13,979 nucleotides of DNA, from assembly GCF_000721935.1 (NCBI RefSeq), contig NZ_KL585418.1:25769-39747 (forward strand), written 5' to 3'. This DNA is from Streptomyces sp. NRRL WC-3549 (GTDB lineage: Bacteria; Actinomycetota; Actinomycetes; Streptomycetales; Streptomycetaceae). Each line of letters starts with the position of its first letter. The stretch's first letter is position 1. The notes beneath the pieces were generated by a model that ran no database searches, had not been told where the DNA came from, and saw only the letters and a program-made list of their open reading frames with translations. The position numbers were made by a program, and so were the translations under genes. Of this stretch, positions 1 to 8,038 are shown piece after piece.

Positions 1-1
1 G

Positions 2-301
2 TGGCAGCTCCCGCCGCAGACCGCCGAACACGGCGTACTGCTCGTCTCCGAACTCGTCGGCAACGCGGTGCGGCACACCGGCGCCCGGATCTTCGGGCTG
101 CGGATGCTGCGCCGCCGGGGCTGGGTCCGGATCGAGGTGCGCGACCCCTCGCGCGGACTGCCGTGTCTGATGCCCGTCCGGGAGATGGACGTCAGTGGGC
201 GCGGCATATTCCTCGTCGACAAGCTCTCCGACCGGTGGGGCGTCGACCTGCTGCCGCGCGGCAAGACCACCTGGTTCGAGATGCGCACCTCCGACCGCTG
301 A
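2..301 (+). CDS. RsbW-like HATPase regulatory protein, 3' part only
   Basis: The reading frame is open from the left edge, so the true start lies outside the window; about 99 C-terminal residues are visible. The N-box of a GHKL/HATPase_c_2 domain is seen as SELVGNAVRHT (usual form ELVxNAVRH). A glycine-rich ATP-lid motif follows as GRGIFLVDKLSDRWGV, close to the actinobacterial form GRGLxLVxxLAxxWGV. By family knowledge these are soluble serine kinases/anti-sigma factors that bind a SigB-type sigma factor or phosphorylate STAS proteins; Streptomyces genomes carry many such single-domain copies with unknown partners. A terminator hairpin begins 19 bp after the stop. The STAS, phosphatase and sigma genes 5-8 kb to the right could be partners, but that is only inference. 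Confidence 0.85.
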   Translation, partial: WQLPPQTAEHGVLLVSELVGNAVRHTGARIFGLRMLRRRGWVRIEVRDPSRGLPCLMPVREMDVSGRGIFLVDKLSDRWGVDLLPRGKTTWFEMRTSDR

Positions 302-319
302 CCCGCACCCGCGGAACAC

Positions 320-363
320 CAGAAGCCCCCGTCGGCCGGGGTGCGGCGCTTCGGGGGCTTCTG
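320..363 (+). terminator. Hairpin terminator after the HATPase gene
   Basis: A perfect 12-bp inverted repeat pairs 320-331 (CAGAAGCCCCCG) with 352-363 (CGGGGGCTTCTG) around a 20-nt loop. It starts 19 bp after the stop codon. There is no long T tract, which is common for Streptomyces terminators. Confidence 0.75.
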
Positions 364-1049
364 CGGGGGGCCGTGGAATGGGGGGTGTGTCCACGGCCGC
401 TTGGGGGACCTGGCTCGGGTCGGAGAAGGTCGTGTCACCGACTATGGCAGATGGGCGACGGCGGTGCCAAAACACCACTTCCGGCATAGCACGCCAAAAC
501 GGTCCATTTCTCTTCCGAATGCCAGGTGTGATGGGTCACTGGCCTGGGTTTTCCCCCATCGGGAGAGGCTGAGCGGGTGAATCATTGATCACCACCGCCC
601 GGTGCCATGGCCCGGCCTCCGGCTTGCCCGCCCCGCTGTGTCCCGGGCCACGGGGGCACCGGCCCCCGGCCGGGTTCCGGGGGGACCGCCGTGAACGGCC
701 GCAGGGCGTCGGTGGCCCCGCCGTGCCGCCCCGCGCACGGTGACCGGTGCCGGCGCCGCCACCGGCTGCACGGGCGGCGACGGCCACGGAACTGCCCGGC
801 CGGCGCCCGACCGGCCCGTCGCGCCGGCCGTCATGAGGCGGTGGCCGGGGGCTTCACGTCCACCGTGGCGGCGGCCGTGGTCCGCAGGCCGCGCCCGGAC
901 CTCATCCAGTTGCCGAGGGCAAGACCGCCGCGGCGGCGGCTCGACAAGACTGGCCGGTTCTCGTACGGTCCTCCGTCCCGGCCGCCGGTCCTTCGCCACG
1001 GGGCCGTGCCTCCTGGGACCGGCTTGGACGTCCAGGGCCACCCCGCACA
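364..1049. other. Long gene-free gap between convergent genes
   Basis: This stretch separates the 3' ends of a + strand gene and a - strand gene. It is far longer than needed for two terminators. No reading frame has convincing G/C third-position bias or a recognisable protein. The longest - strand frame (stop at 589) is rich in Arg, Pro and Gly and uses many A/T-ending codons in its first part. About 430-600 is noticeably less GC-rich than its surroundings. Two stem-loops can be drawn: 601-606 plus 608-615 pairing with 643-650 plus 655-660, and 663-669 (CCCCCGG) with 677-683 (CCGGGGG). It may hold a decayed gene or an RNA; nothing shows which. Confidence 0.5.
466..500. repeat. Direct repeat GCCAAAAC, two copies 27 bp apart
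   Basis: GCCAAAAC occurs at 466-473 and again at 493-500 in the lower-GC part of the gap. A 27-bp step is somewhat more than two helical turns and is compatible with a protein binding both copies. On the other strand the second copy reads GTTTTGGCGTG, partly resembling the loose AdpA consensus TGGCSNGWWY. No gene start lies downstream on either strand. Confidence 0.4.
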
Positions 1050-1083
1050 GGGCCCGGGGGCCCGTTGCCGGGTCCCCGGGCCC
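1050..1083 (-). terminator. Terminator hairpin of the terpene synthase gene
   Basis: Arms 1050-1059 (GGGCCCGGGG) and 1074-1083 (CCCCGGGCCC) pair perfectly. Inside them 1061-1064 pairs with 1069-1072, leaving a TTGC loop, which reads GCAA (a GNRA tetraloop) in the - strand transcript. One A-C mismatch separates the two stem parts. It begins 23 nt after the terpene synthase stop codon. Confidence 0.7.
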
Positions 1084-1106
1084 CTGCCCGTGCGGTGTGC
1101 GTGCCG

Positions 1107-2342
<1,236 letters not shown>

Positions 2343-2378
2343 TCACGAACAGTGAACCCCGTGTGGGCGGCGGAGGGA

Positions 2379-2433
2379 AGTCATATGTGACTCAAACTGC
2401 ATGTTCGCGAGGAACAACTGCTCATTGCTGAGC
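2379..2433. promoter_or_regulatory. Cluster of three short inverted repeats, likely control region of the terpene synthase
   Basis: Three palindromic elements lie in a lower-GC patch between the gntR stop and the leader ORF: AGTCA-TATG-TGACT (2379-2392), TGTTC-GCGAG-GAACA (2402-2416) and GCTCA-TTGC-TGAGC (2420-2433). Such clustering is typical of operators. I could not pick a convincing -35/-10 pair. The remainder of 2261-2514 holds no gene. Confidence 0.4.
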
Positions 2434-2514
2434 ATGTAATGACTCGCCGACGGGGCGGGGCGAGGCCGCCGCCGCGGGTCCGGGCGGGGTGCCGGCCCCG
2501 CCCGGACGCGGGCC

Positions 2515-2913
2515 TCAGCCGGCTCCGTCCCCGTACGCCGCCTCGAAGGAGGACCGGAACAACTCCTGGACCTCCGGGCCCCCCAGCCCCTCGGCCCGCG
2601 CCTGGTGCATCCACTCGTTCAGTGCCGAACGCAGCGGCCAGTCGGGGCCCGAACCGGACTGCGCCAGTGAGCGGGTGATGAACGTGCCCGCCCCCTGACG
2701 GACCTCGGCCAGCCCCGCGCGTTCCAGCTCGCGGTACGCCTTGAGCGTGGTGTTCGGGTTGACCTTGGTGGTGGCGGCGACCTGCGCGGCCGTGGGCAGC
2801 TGGTCACCCTCCTCCAGCGCGCCCATCCGCAGAGCCTGTTCGACCTGCCGCACGATCTGGAGGTACGTCGCCACTCCACTCCGCCGGTCGATGCGGAACA
2901 CGACCACCGGCAT
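2515..2913 (-). CDS. GntR-family (YtrA subfamily) transcriptional regulator
   Basis: The 132-residue protein has an N-terminal GntR winged helix (about 14-80): the core YLQIVRQVEQALRMGAL is followed by the recognition helix region VNPNTTLKAYRELERAGL and the wing VRQGAGTFI. The short C-terminal tail of about 50 residues lacks a ligand-binding FadR or UTRA domain, which places it in the YtrA subfamily. Known members repress adjacent ABC transporter operons. It is the last gene of a three-gene operon, 44 bp after the permease. Start choice: ATG at 2911-2913, with GTG immediately upstream (2914-2916) as alternative; the only SD-like bases (GAAAGG) lie unusually close. Its likely operator is the inverted repeat at the operon promoter (4881-4900). 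Confidence 0.9.
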   Translation of the reverse strand: MPVVVFRIDRRSGVATYLQIVRQVEQALRMGALEEGDQLPTAAQVAATTKVNPNTTLKAYRELERAGLAEVRQGAGTFITRSLAQSGSGPDWPLRSALNEWMHQARAEGLGGPEVQELFRSSFEAAYGDGAG

Positions 2914-2957
2914 CACCTTTCACTCGTATGTCGACACGTGACCCGGGGAAAGGGCGT

Positions 2958-3926
2958 CTACAGCGGGCGCCGAGCCGACCGCCACACGACGAACGCCGTG
3001 AGCGCGGCCGTGCCGGCCAGCAGGATGCCGGCCCCCGTCCACTGCATGGCCGTCATCTGGCTGTAGTCGAGGTACTCGATGACGTTGTTGACGATGCCCT
3101 TCTCCGCGAGGCACGCTTCCTGGGCCTTCTCCGAGGCCTCGCTGCACACACCCCATCCGTAGAGGTGTCCGTCCGCGCTGCCGATCCATCGGTCCACCTC
3201 GTACGACTCGGAGAAGCGGGCGGGGAGATCGGCGTCCACCGGGTAGGTGAACATACGCGTCGGGGCGAGATTCTGCCGGAACATGTCCCAGGCGGTCTCC
3301 ACGGCCACGGCGAAGACGAAGGTGACGACCATCGAGGCGAGCACCCGCCGCAGCAGGACGCCGATGGTCACCCCGGCCGCGGTGAGGAACAGGGTGAGGG
3401 CCGGCAGGACGGGGCCGGTGTTGTCGAAGACCTGGGCGCCCAGCCAGGAGAACGAGAGCACCGAACGGTAGGGGCGCCACCACCAGGTGAAGACCGCGGA
3501 GAGCACCGCGCCCGCCGACAGGGCGGCACCGAAGCACCAGCCGAGCTTGGCGACCAGCCAGCGCCGGCGCGTCACGGACTGGGTGGTGACGAGCTGGGCC
3601 GTGCCCTGCTCGATATCGGCGGAGATCAGCGGGGCGCCGAGGAAGACGGCGAGGACGACGGGAAAGGCGCCCAGCAGCAACGTCAGGTAGTCGTACTGCC
3701 GGCCGCCGACCGGCTGTGTCAGGTCCTTCTCGGGCCAGTCGGCCGCATCGAGCAGAGCGACCAGCTGGCCGCGCTGGTACACGATCCACAGCGAGGTGAG
3801 CACCGTCACGCCCAGGAGGCAGAGCAGGGCCATCCGGTGCCGGCGCAGAACCAGCCAGTTCAGGCCGCGTACCATCCGCCGGGGTGTGGCGCGGGGGGCG
3901 GACGCGTCGGTCAGGGAAGTGCTCAT
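2958..3926 (-). CDS. ABC-2 type transporter permease
   Basis: The 322-residue membrane protein has about six hydrophobic segments (roughly 32-50, 79-101, 126-148, 172-192, 195-213, 297-316). After the second comes the ABC-2-type stretch APLISADIEQGTAQLVTTQSV, a usual coupling region in permeases of this family. A polar loop of about 80 residues (214-296), probably extracytoplasmic, carries two cysteines (261 and 272) that could form a disulfide. Its ATG overlaps the ATPase stop as ATGA, so the two are translationally coupled and should form one exporter, with the permease likely a homodimer. The substrate is unknown; related YtrA-controlled transporters respond to cell-envelope-active peptides, but nothing here proves that role. 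Confidence 0.9.
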   Translation of the reverse strand: MSTSLTDASAPRATPRRMVRGLNWLVLRRHRMALLCLLGVTVLTSLWIVYQRGQLVALLDAADWPEKDLTQPVGGRQYDYLTLLLGAFPVVLAVFLGAPLISADIEQGTAQLVTTQSVTRRRWLVAKLGWCFGAALSAGAVLSAVFTWWWRPYRSVLSFSWLGAQVFDNTGPVLPALTLFLTAAGVTIGVLLRRVLASMVVTFVFAVAVETAWDMFRQNLAPTRMFTYPVDADLPARFSESYEVDRWIGSADGHLYGWGVCSEASEKAQEACLAEKGIVNNVIEYLDYSQMTAMQWTGAGILLAGTAALTAFVVWRSARRPL

Positions 3927-4867
3927 GCGGTCCTGCCCTCCTGGGGATCGGCGGTGGCGCCGGGCGTGTAGAGCGCGGGGGCGTCCGGCGAGCGGAGGTG
4001 CGCGAGCAGTACCTCCTCCAGGCTGGGCTCCGACACCCGCCAGTCACCGGACAGCGGGCCCCGGGGCCGCACCATGGCCTGGAACTGCCTGCCCCGGACC
4101 CGGGTCTCGATGACCGTGTGGCGGGTGAGCGCGGCGGGCGGCGCCCCGTCCTCCGCCACCCCGGTCACCAGCGCGTGGGCCGGGACCAGCGCGTCGGCGT
4201 CCCCGGCCATCCGCACCCGGCCCTCGGCGACGACCAGCAGGTAGTCGCACATGTCCTCCAGCTCGGTGAGCATGTGCGAGGACATCATCACGGTGGTGCC
4301 GCGCTCCACGGCCTCCGCCATCAGCAGGCTGCTCATCTCCTCACGGGCCAGTGGGTCGAGGTCCGACATCGGCTCGTCGAGCAGCAGCAGATCGGGCCGC
4401 TTCCCGAAGGCGAGCGCGAAGGCGACGCGGGTCCGCTGGCCGCCGGAGAGCGTGCCGACCGCGGCGTGCAGCGGCACGTCGCCCGCGCGGACGATCCGTT
4501 CCGCCGCCGCACCGTCCCAGCCCGGATTGAGCTCGCCGCCCATCCGCAGCGTCTCGGCCACGGTGAACCGCTTGTACAGGGGCTTGTCCTGTCCGAGGAA
4601 GGCGAACTTCGGCAGGACCTCCGGCCGGCTCACCGGCACCCCGAAGAGGCGTAGTTCGCCCTCTGTGGGCTGTATCTGCCGGGTGGCGAGGCCCAACAGG
4701 GTGCTCTTCCCGGCGCCGTTGGGCCCCACCAGGCCGCAGATCCGCCCGGCCGGAAGCCGGAAGGAGCAGTCCCGCAGCGCCCAGCCGCGGCGATAGTGCT
4801 TGCCCAGGCCGCGGGCCTCGATGGCCCACGCTCCCCCGGACCCGGTCGATGTGCTCGTCTCTGCCAC
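3923..4867 (-). CDS. ABC transporter ATP-binding protein
   Basis: The 314-residue nucleotide-binding subunit carries Walker A GPNGAGKST (48-56), Q-loop Gln93, signature LSGGQ (140-144), Walker B LLLLDEP (160-166) and H-loop His198 (SSH). A C-terminal extension of about 90 residues follows the core. It would power the permease encoded next to it. The GTG at 4865-4867 is preferred because GGGGGAG (4871-4877) stands just before it. An in-frame ATG at 4883-4885 has no SD and falls inside the operator, about 10 nt after the predicted transcription start; it would demand a nearly leaderless message. First gene of the ATPase-permease-gntR operon. Confidence 0.93.
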   Translation of the reverse strand: MAETSTSTGSGGAWAIEARGLGKHYRRGWALRDCSFRLPAGRICGLVGPNGAGKSTLLGLATRQIQPTEGELRLFGVPVSRPEVLPKFAFLGQDKPLYKRFTVAETLRMGGELNPGWDGAAAERIVRAGDVPLHAAVGTLSGGQRTRVAFALAFGKRPDLLLLDEPMSDLDPLAREEMSSLLMAEAVERGTTVMMSSHMLTELEDMCDYLLVVAEGRVRMAGDADALVPAHALVTGVAEDGAPPAALTRHTVIETRVRGRQFQAMVRPRGPLSGDWRVSEPSLEEVLLAHLRSPDAPALYTPGATADPQEGRTA

Positions 4868-4880
4868 GCTCTCCCCCAAG

Positions 4881-4900
4881 TCCATTAGTCAATTAATGGA
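4881..4900. promoter_or_regulatory. Operator-like inverted repeat TCCATTA-N6-TAATGGA
   Basis: Perfect 7-bp arms (4881-4887 and 4894-4900) flank a 6-bp spacer in an AT-rich patch. It sits directly downstream of the -10 box, over the expected +1, where a bound repressor would block RNA polymerase. It occurs once in the window. The probable ligand is the GntR regulator encoded at the end of the operon. Confidence 0.75.
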
Positions 4901-4930
4901 ATCATGGACAGTGTGCAGCAGGCATGTCAA
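4901..4930 (-). promoter_or_regulatory. Vegetative-type promoter of the ABC/gntR operon
   Basis: On the - strand a perfect -35 box TTGACA (4925-4930) is followed after 18 bp by CATGAT (4901-4906), four of six matches to TATAAT. The expected transcription start is near 4894, giving a leader of about 26 nt to the GTG start. Confidence 0.7.
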
Positions 4931-5267
4931 ACCGCGCCGGGTGGCGGGGTGTACGGGGGTGTCCTCAAGGGCCGCGGGGGAGGCGCCGGGGCCGGGCGCG
5001 CGGGGGAGGCGCCGGGGCCGGGTGTGCGGCGCGGGAGCCGGGGCGGGGCCCGGGTGTGTGCACCGGGTGTGTCACCGGGGCGTGAGGGTACGGCGGGCCC
5101 GAGGGGGCCGGAGTCCGGGGCCGGAGTCGAGCGGACGGCGGCCCGCGACTCCGCGATCCCGCGTCGGCCCCGGGGCCGGCCCCCCGCCCTGGCCGGTGTG
5201 CCGTACGGCGTCAGACACGGGCGCCAGGGGTCGAGGGGCCGGACTTCAGGCCAGGGGGCGTCGGGTG
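4931..5267. other. GC-rich intergenic region with repeats and hairpins
   Basis: No gene is seen between the ABC operon promoter and the 3' end of the STAS gene. It holds the repeats at 4974-5022, a direct repeat GGGGCCGGAGTC (5104-5115 and 5117-5128), a stem-loop pairing 5122-5129 (CGGAGTCG) with 5146-5153 (CGACTCCG), and another pairing 5176-5181 (CCGGCC) with 5191-5196 (GGCCGG). Either stem-loop might end the STAS transcript. Confidence 0.5.
4974..5022. repeat. 23-bp direct repeat, two copies at 26-bp spacing
   Basis: The sequence beginning GCGGGGGAGGCGCC and ending GGGGCCGGG occurs at 4974-4996 and identically at 5000-5022, separated by CGC. It is non-coding in context and probably arose by replication slippage in GC-rich DNA. 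Confidence 0.8.
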
Positions 5268-5660
5268 TCAGGCGTCCGGGGTTCCCTCGGCCGCCGTGGA
5301 CGCCCGGGTGAGACGGTCGACGGCCTCACCCACATCCGCGTGCACGGGCATGAGATCGCCGACCCCGGTCATGTCCAGGAGTCTGGTGAGCTGATCGGGC
5401 GCGGCGGCCACGGACAACGATCCGCCGCGTTCACGCGCGTGCTGCACTATGGCGATCAACGCGTTGAGTCCGGAGGAGTCGCAGAACTCCACGGGCGCCA
5501 TGTCGAGCACCACGTGCGGGCTGCCCTGTCCGATCAGGTCCATGGCCTTGGTGCGCAGTTCCGGTGCCGTATCCACGTCGAGCTCGCCGGAGACGGTGAC
5601 GACCGCGAGCGAGTCGGCCGGGTGCCGGACGGTGAGAAGAAGAGTGGTGCCGTGAGTCAT
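5268..5660 (-). CDS. STAS-domain anti-sigma factor antagonist
   Basis: The 130-residue protein is essentially one STAS domain. Marks are the early strand VTVSGELDVDTAPEL (22-35) and the phospho-site loop FCDSSGLNAL (59-68), where Ser62 or Ser63 after Asp61 is the expected target of an RsbW-type kinase. In the family's partner-switching scheme the unphosphorylated protein binds the kinase/anti-sigma and frees the sigma factor; a PP2C phosphatase removes the phosphate. Such a phosphatase and a SigB-type sigma factor lie 1-3 kb away. It is transcribed alone, divergent from the MarR gene. The ATG at 5658-5660 has CAGGAG about 10 nt upstream. Its kinase partner is not encoded beside it. Confidence 0.92.
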   Translation of the reverse strand: MTHGTTLLLTVRHPADSLAVVTVSGELDVDTAPELRTKAMDLIGQGSPHVVLDMAPVEFCDSSGLNALIAIVQHARERGGSLSVAAAPDQLTRLLDMTGVGDLMPVHADVGEAVDRLTRASTAAEGTPDA

Positions 5661-6045
5661 GGCGTCAGTGCTCCTGGGCGGGGCGGACGACTGCGGCCGG
5701 ACCTGCGGGAACGAGCCGGTGCGGTACCGGCCACAGGCCCCCCGGACGCACCTTCCGGCCGATCCGATGGGTGGCCGCCAGAAGATCGCTCATCGAATCT
5801 GGACTGCGGAAGCCTACCCCACGGCAACTGTTTCCCAAGTGCACACGCCCCGGTCCGGACGCGGCCGCCGACGCCTGTGGTCGGCGGAGGTAAGATACTC
5901 GGGGCACACTCGTGTGTCCCTGAGACGAGGCTGTGTCCTGACTTCCCCGTATGAGCGCATCGGATGCCGGCACGCTTGCTCGGTCCGGTGGCCGGACGGA
6001 GCCAGACAGACGAGTGAGACCATGCCGGATCGGAGTGTCATCTAA
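5661..6045. other. Divergent intergenic region between the STAS and MarR genes
   Basis: No gene is supported in these 385 bp. The region must hold the promoters of both flanking genes. Besides the MarR control region described separately, a perfect hairpin GTCCGG-TGG-CCGGAC (5983-5997) lies in the putative MarR leader. On the - strand GGGTAG (5814-5819) vaguely recalls a SigB-type -10 for the STAS gene, but I find no good -35. Confidence 0.5.
5891..5920 (+). promoter_or_regulatory. Putative promoter and operator of the MarR gene
   Basis: TAAGAT (5891-5896) is a fair -10 box, with CCGACG (5868-5873) as a weak -35 at 17 bp. Directly downstream, over the expected start point, lies the inverted repeat GGG-G-CACAC-TC-GTGTG-T-CCC (5901-5920). 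A near-symmetrical palindrome at +1 is a typical MarR autorepression site. Use of this promoter would leave a leader of about 140 nt. Confidence 0.45.
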
Positions 6046-6534
6046 ATGGGCCTGAACCCCGAACCAGACCACCGGTCCCGGGACGCGGCCCACGAGGGTT
6101 CCGAGGTCATCGAGCTACTCGAAGTCCTGTGGGAACGCGGGCGTGAGGCCGTGCCCACCGGCCCCGTGTCCCCGTCCCAGCTCCGCGTGCTGTACGCGCT
6201 GGACCGCGACGAGGGCATCAACCTCCGGATGCTCGCCGAGGCGCTGGGGTCGGCGTCCCCCTCGGTCAGCAGGCTGTGCGACCGGCTGCAGGCCACGGGG
6301 TTCGTGGAGCGGGCCCCCAGCCCGGTCAGCCGCCGGGAGCTGGAACTACGGCTGACCAGCCACGGCAAGGCGTACCTCGTCGACCTGCGCATGCGCCGGG
6401 AGCAGGTCCTCATGTCGACGATCGACGCCATGCCGCCCAAGGCCCGGCGCGCGCTGCTGGAGGGGCTCAGGGGCTTCCGCAGCGCCGCCGGCCGGGACGG
6501 TGGTGTCGCGAGACCCCTGAGATCGACCGGATAG
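6046..6534 (+). CDS. MarR-family transcriptional regulator
   Basis: The 162-residue protein has the MarR winged helix: after the dimerisation helix (EVIELLEVLWERGRE), SPSQLRVLYAL leads into the HTH with INLRMLAEALGSASPSVSRLCDRLQATGFVER (about 58-89). A wing segment ELELRLTSHGKAYL (98-111) and C-terminal dimerisation helices follow. Family members bind palindromes and often respond to small ligands. An in-frame TAA immediately precedes the ATG at 6046, so translation cannot begin further upstream; GGAG lies about 10 nt before. It ends only 12 bp from the convergent phosphatase gene. Its place between a STAS protein and a phosphatase suggests it controls this stress-signalling group, but the target is not shown. 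Confidence 0.9.
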   Translation: MGLNPEPDHRSRDAAHEGSEVIELLEVLWERGREAVPTGPVSPSQLRVLYALDRDEGINLRMLAEALGSASPSVSRLCDRLQATGFVERAPSPVSRRELELRLTSHGKAYLVDLRMRREQVLMSTIDAMPPKARRALLEGLRGFRSAAGRDGGVARPLRSTG

Positions 6535-6546
6535 CGGACCGGCTTC

Positions 6547-7734
6547 TCACGCCGGCGCGTCGCCGGCCGGGGACTGCCGCCCGAACCAGTCGAGGCAGAC
6601 CACCAGGGCGTCGTCGTCCAGCGGGGCCGAACCGCCCCGGTAGTCCTTCAGATCGCGCAGGACCGCCAGCGGAACCTGCGCCGACGGCAGGAAGCGGTGC
6701 GCGGACAACGACCGCGCCAGCGCGCGCTCCCCGTAACGCTCCCCGGCCGCCGAGGGGCTCTCGTAGACTCCGTCGCTGCTCACCAGCAGCCGGTCACCCG
6801 GTTCCACGCGAAGGTGTTCCGAGACGTAGACCGTCTCCTCGAACATCCCGAGCGGCAACTGCGCGTCGAAGGCGACGGACTCCACACCGCGTCCCCGCAG
6901 CCGCCACATGCGCGGCGATCCCGCGTCCACGGCCTCCACCTCACCGGTGGCCAGGTCGAACCGGAGCAGCAGGACCGAGGCGTGCAGCGCGCCCCGGTAC
7001 TGCGCGTATACCGCCTGGTCGGCGAGGCTCGCCTGGTCGGCCAGGTCCAGCCCGGCACGGCGCGCGTTGCGCAGCGCGTTGACCACGAGGTTGGTGAGCA
7101 GCGCCGCCTCCATTCCCTTGCCCATGCCGTTGGTGACGGTGAGCGTGAGGTGGCGGGAGGAGACCGACCAGTCGAAGTTGTCGCCGAAGATCGCGTACGC
7201 GGGCTCCAGGTGCGCGCCCAGCGCGAACTCGGGGCGGGTCACGGAGCGGCCGGGCAGCAGTTGCCACTGCATCTCCGCGGCCAGCGTCAGGCGCGTCGCA
7301 CGACGGGCGAGGAGGTAGAGGTCGGTGTCCCGTTCGGCGACCAGGATCTCGTGGCCGAGCGCCTCGCAGATCCCCTGCATCTCCGCCAGGTCCGCCCGGG
7401 TGCGGGCGTCCGCGGTGGTGACGGTGAGCACCCCCATCCGGTCGCCCCTGACCGTCACCGGCAGGTGCACCGTCACCGGGCCGTCGCCCGACCGGGGCTC
7501 GATGAAGGGTTCCTGCGCGCCGAAGGCCCGCCCCTGCGGGCTGTCATGGATGGGCACCGGCTCGACGAGCGGCGCCTCGGCGACCACCTGCAGTGTGGTC
7601 ACCCCGTAGTCGGCGAGCCGCAGCTCCACGCTCTGCACGTCGTACTGCTCCCGCAGGGCCGCCGCGACGACATCGAGGAGCAAGTCGGGTGCGGCATTGC
7701 GCAACGCCCGCTCGACGGCAGCAATTCTGTCCAC
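6547..7734 (-). CDS. GAF-like/SpoIIE-type PP2C protein serine phosphatase with altered metal motif
   Basis: The 395-residue protein has a GAF-like sensory region (about 13-135), a short linker helix, and a SpoIIE/RsbU-type PP2C domain (about 155-385). Recognisable motifs are FGDNFDW (183-189, usual GGDFYD), NGMGKGMEAALLTN (202-215, usual DxxGHGxxAA), DAGSPRMW (270-277), LPLGMF (293-298), SSDGVYE (319-325) and DDDALVV (373-379). The expected metal-binding Asp of the DxxGHG motif is Asn202, so activity is uncertain; several other acidic ligands remain. Family members dephosphorylate STAS proteins and so activate SigB-type sigma factors. GTG at 7732-7734 is the start, preceded by AGGA four bases upstream. 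It is divergent from the sigma gene, 304 bp apart. Confidence 0.9.
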   Translation of the reverse strand: MDRIAAVERALRNAAPDLLLDVVAAALREQYDVQSVELRLADYGVTTLQVVAEAPLVEPVPIHDSPQGRAFGAQEPFIEPRSGDGPVTVHLPVTVRGDRMGVLTVTTADARTRADLAEMQGICEALGHEILVAERDTDLYLLARRATRLTLAAEMQWQLLPGRSVTRPEFALGAHLEPAYAIFGDNFDWSVSSRHLTLTVTNGMGKGMEAALLTNLVVNALRNARRAGLDLADQASLADQAVYAQYRGALHASVLLLRFDLATGEVEAVDAGSPRMWRLRGRGVESVAFDAQLPLGMFEETVYVSEHLRVEPGDRLLVSSDGVYESPSAAGERYGERALARSLSAHRFLPSAQVPLAVLRDLKDYRGGSAPLDDDALVVCLDWFGRQSPAGDAPA

Positions 7735-8038
7735 GTGATCCTGTTTCTCGTTCGAGCCGCGCCGAACCCGGGCCGACCGCGGGCCCCCGAGCCGTCGGCG
7801 TTCAGCGTACGGGGCCTGGACCCAATCAAGCGCGGCGCGCCCGAAAGGTCGCTCCGGTGGCTGGGGCTGTCAGGTGTGGGTGAGTGACTGGCGAGGGCCG
7901 GACACCTGGGCTCATCTTACGATGTACAGAGACAACAGTTTCCACACAGCAAGAAAAATCCCACTCGATGAGCATGCGCCCGGAGAAGCGGGGCAGGGGC
8001 CCTCTCAGGAAGCACGCACCACCAGGGAGGGTAGGCAT
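7735..8038. promoter_or_regulatory. Divergent promoter region between the phosphatase and sigma factor genes
   Basis: No gene is supported here. A lower-GC stretch (7911-7970) lies upstream of the sigma gene and contains TTACGAT (7917-7923), with TACGAT as a possible -10 but no good -35. The sigma gene's SD is GGGAGGG (8026-8032). On the - strand TTGATT and TACGCT occur in the right order for the phosphatase but only 14 bp apart, too close for a normal promoter. Confidence 0.4.

Noticed and set aside
589..1041. A 150-codon - strand frame, with an AGGAGG before an internal GTG
   Set aside because: Many codons end in A/T in the first part, composition is Arg/Pro/Gly-rich, no family is recognised, and it lies beyond the terpene synthase terminator.
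2928..3971. A 347-codon + strand frame across the permease gene
   Set aside because: It is the antisense shadow of the permease; the protein is charged, low-complexity and without family features.
4883..4885. ATG as the ABC ATPase start
   Set aside because: It has no SD, lies inside the operator palindrome and about 10 nt after the predicted transcription start; the GTG at 4867 has a clear SD.
5814..5819. SigB-type -10 (GGGTAG on the - strand) for the STAS gene
   Set aside because: The sixth base does not fit the usual GGGTAC/T, and no GTT-like -35 box lies at a proper distance.
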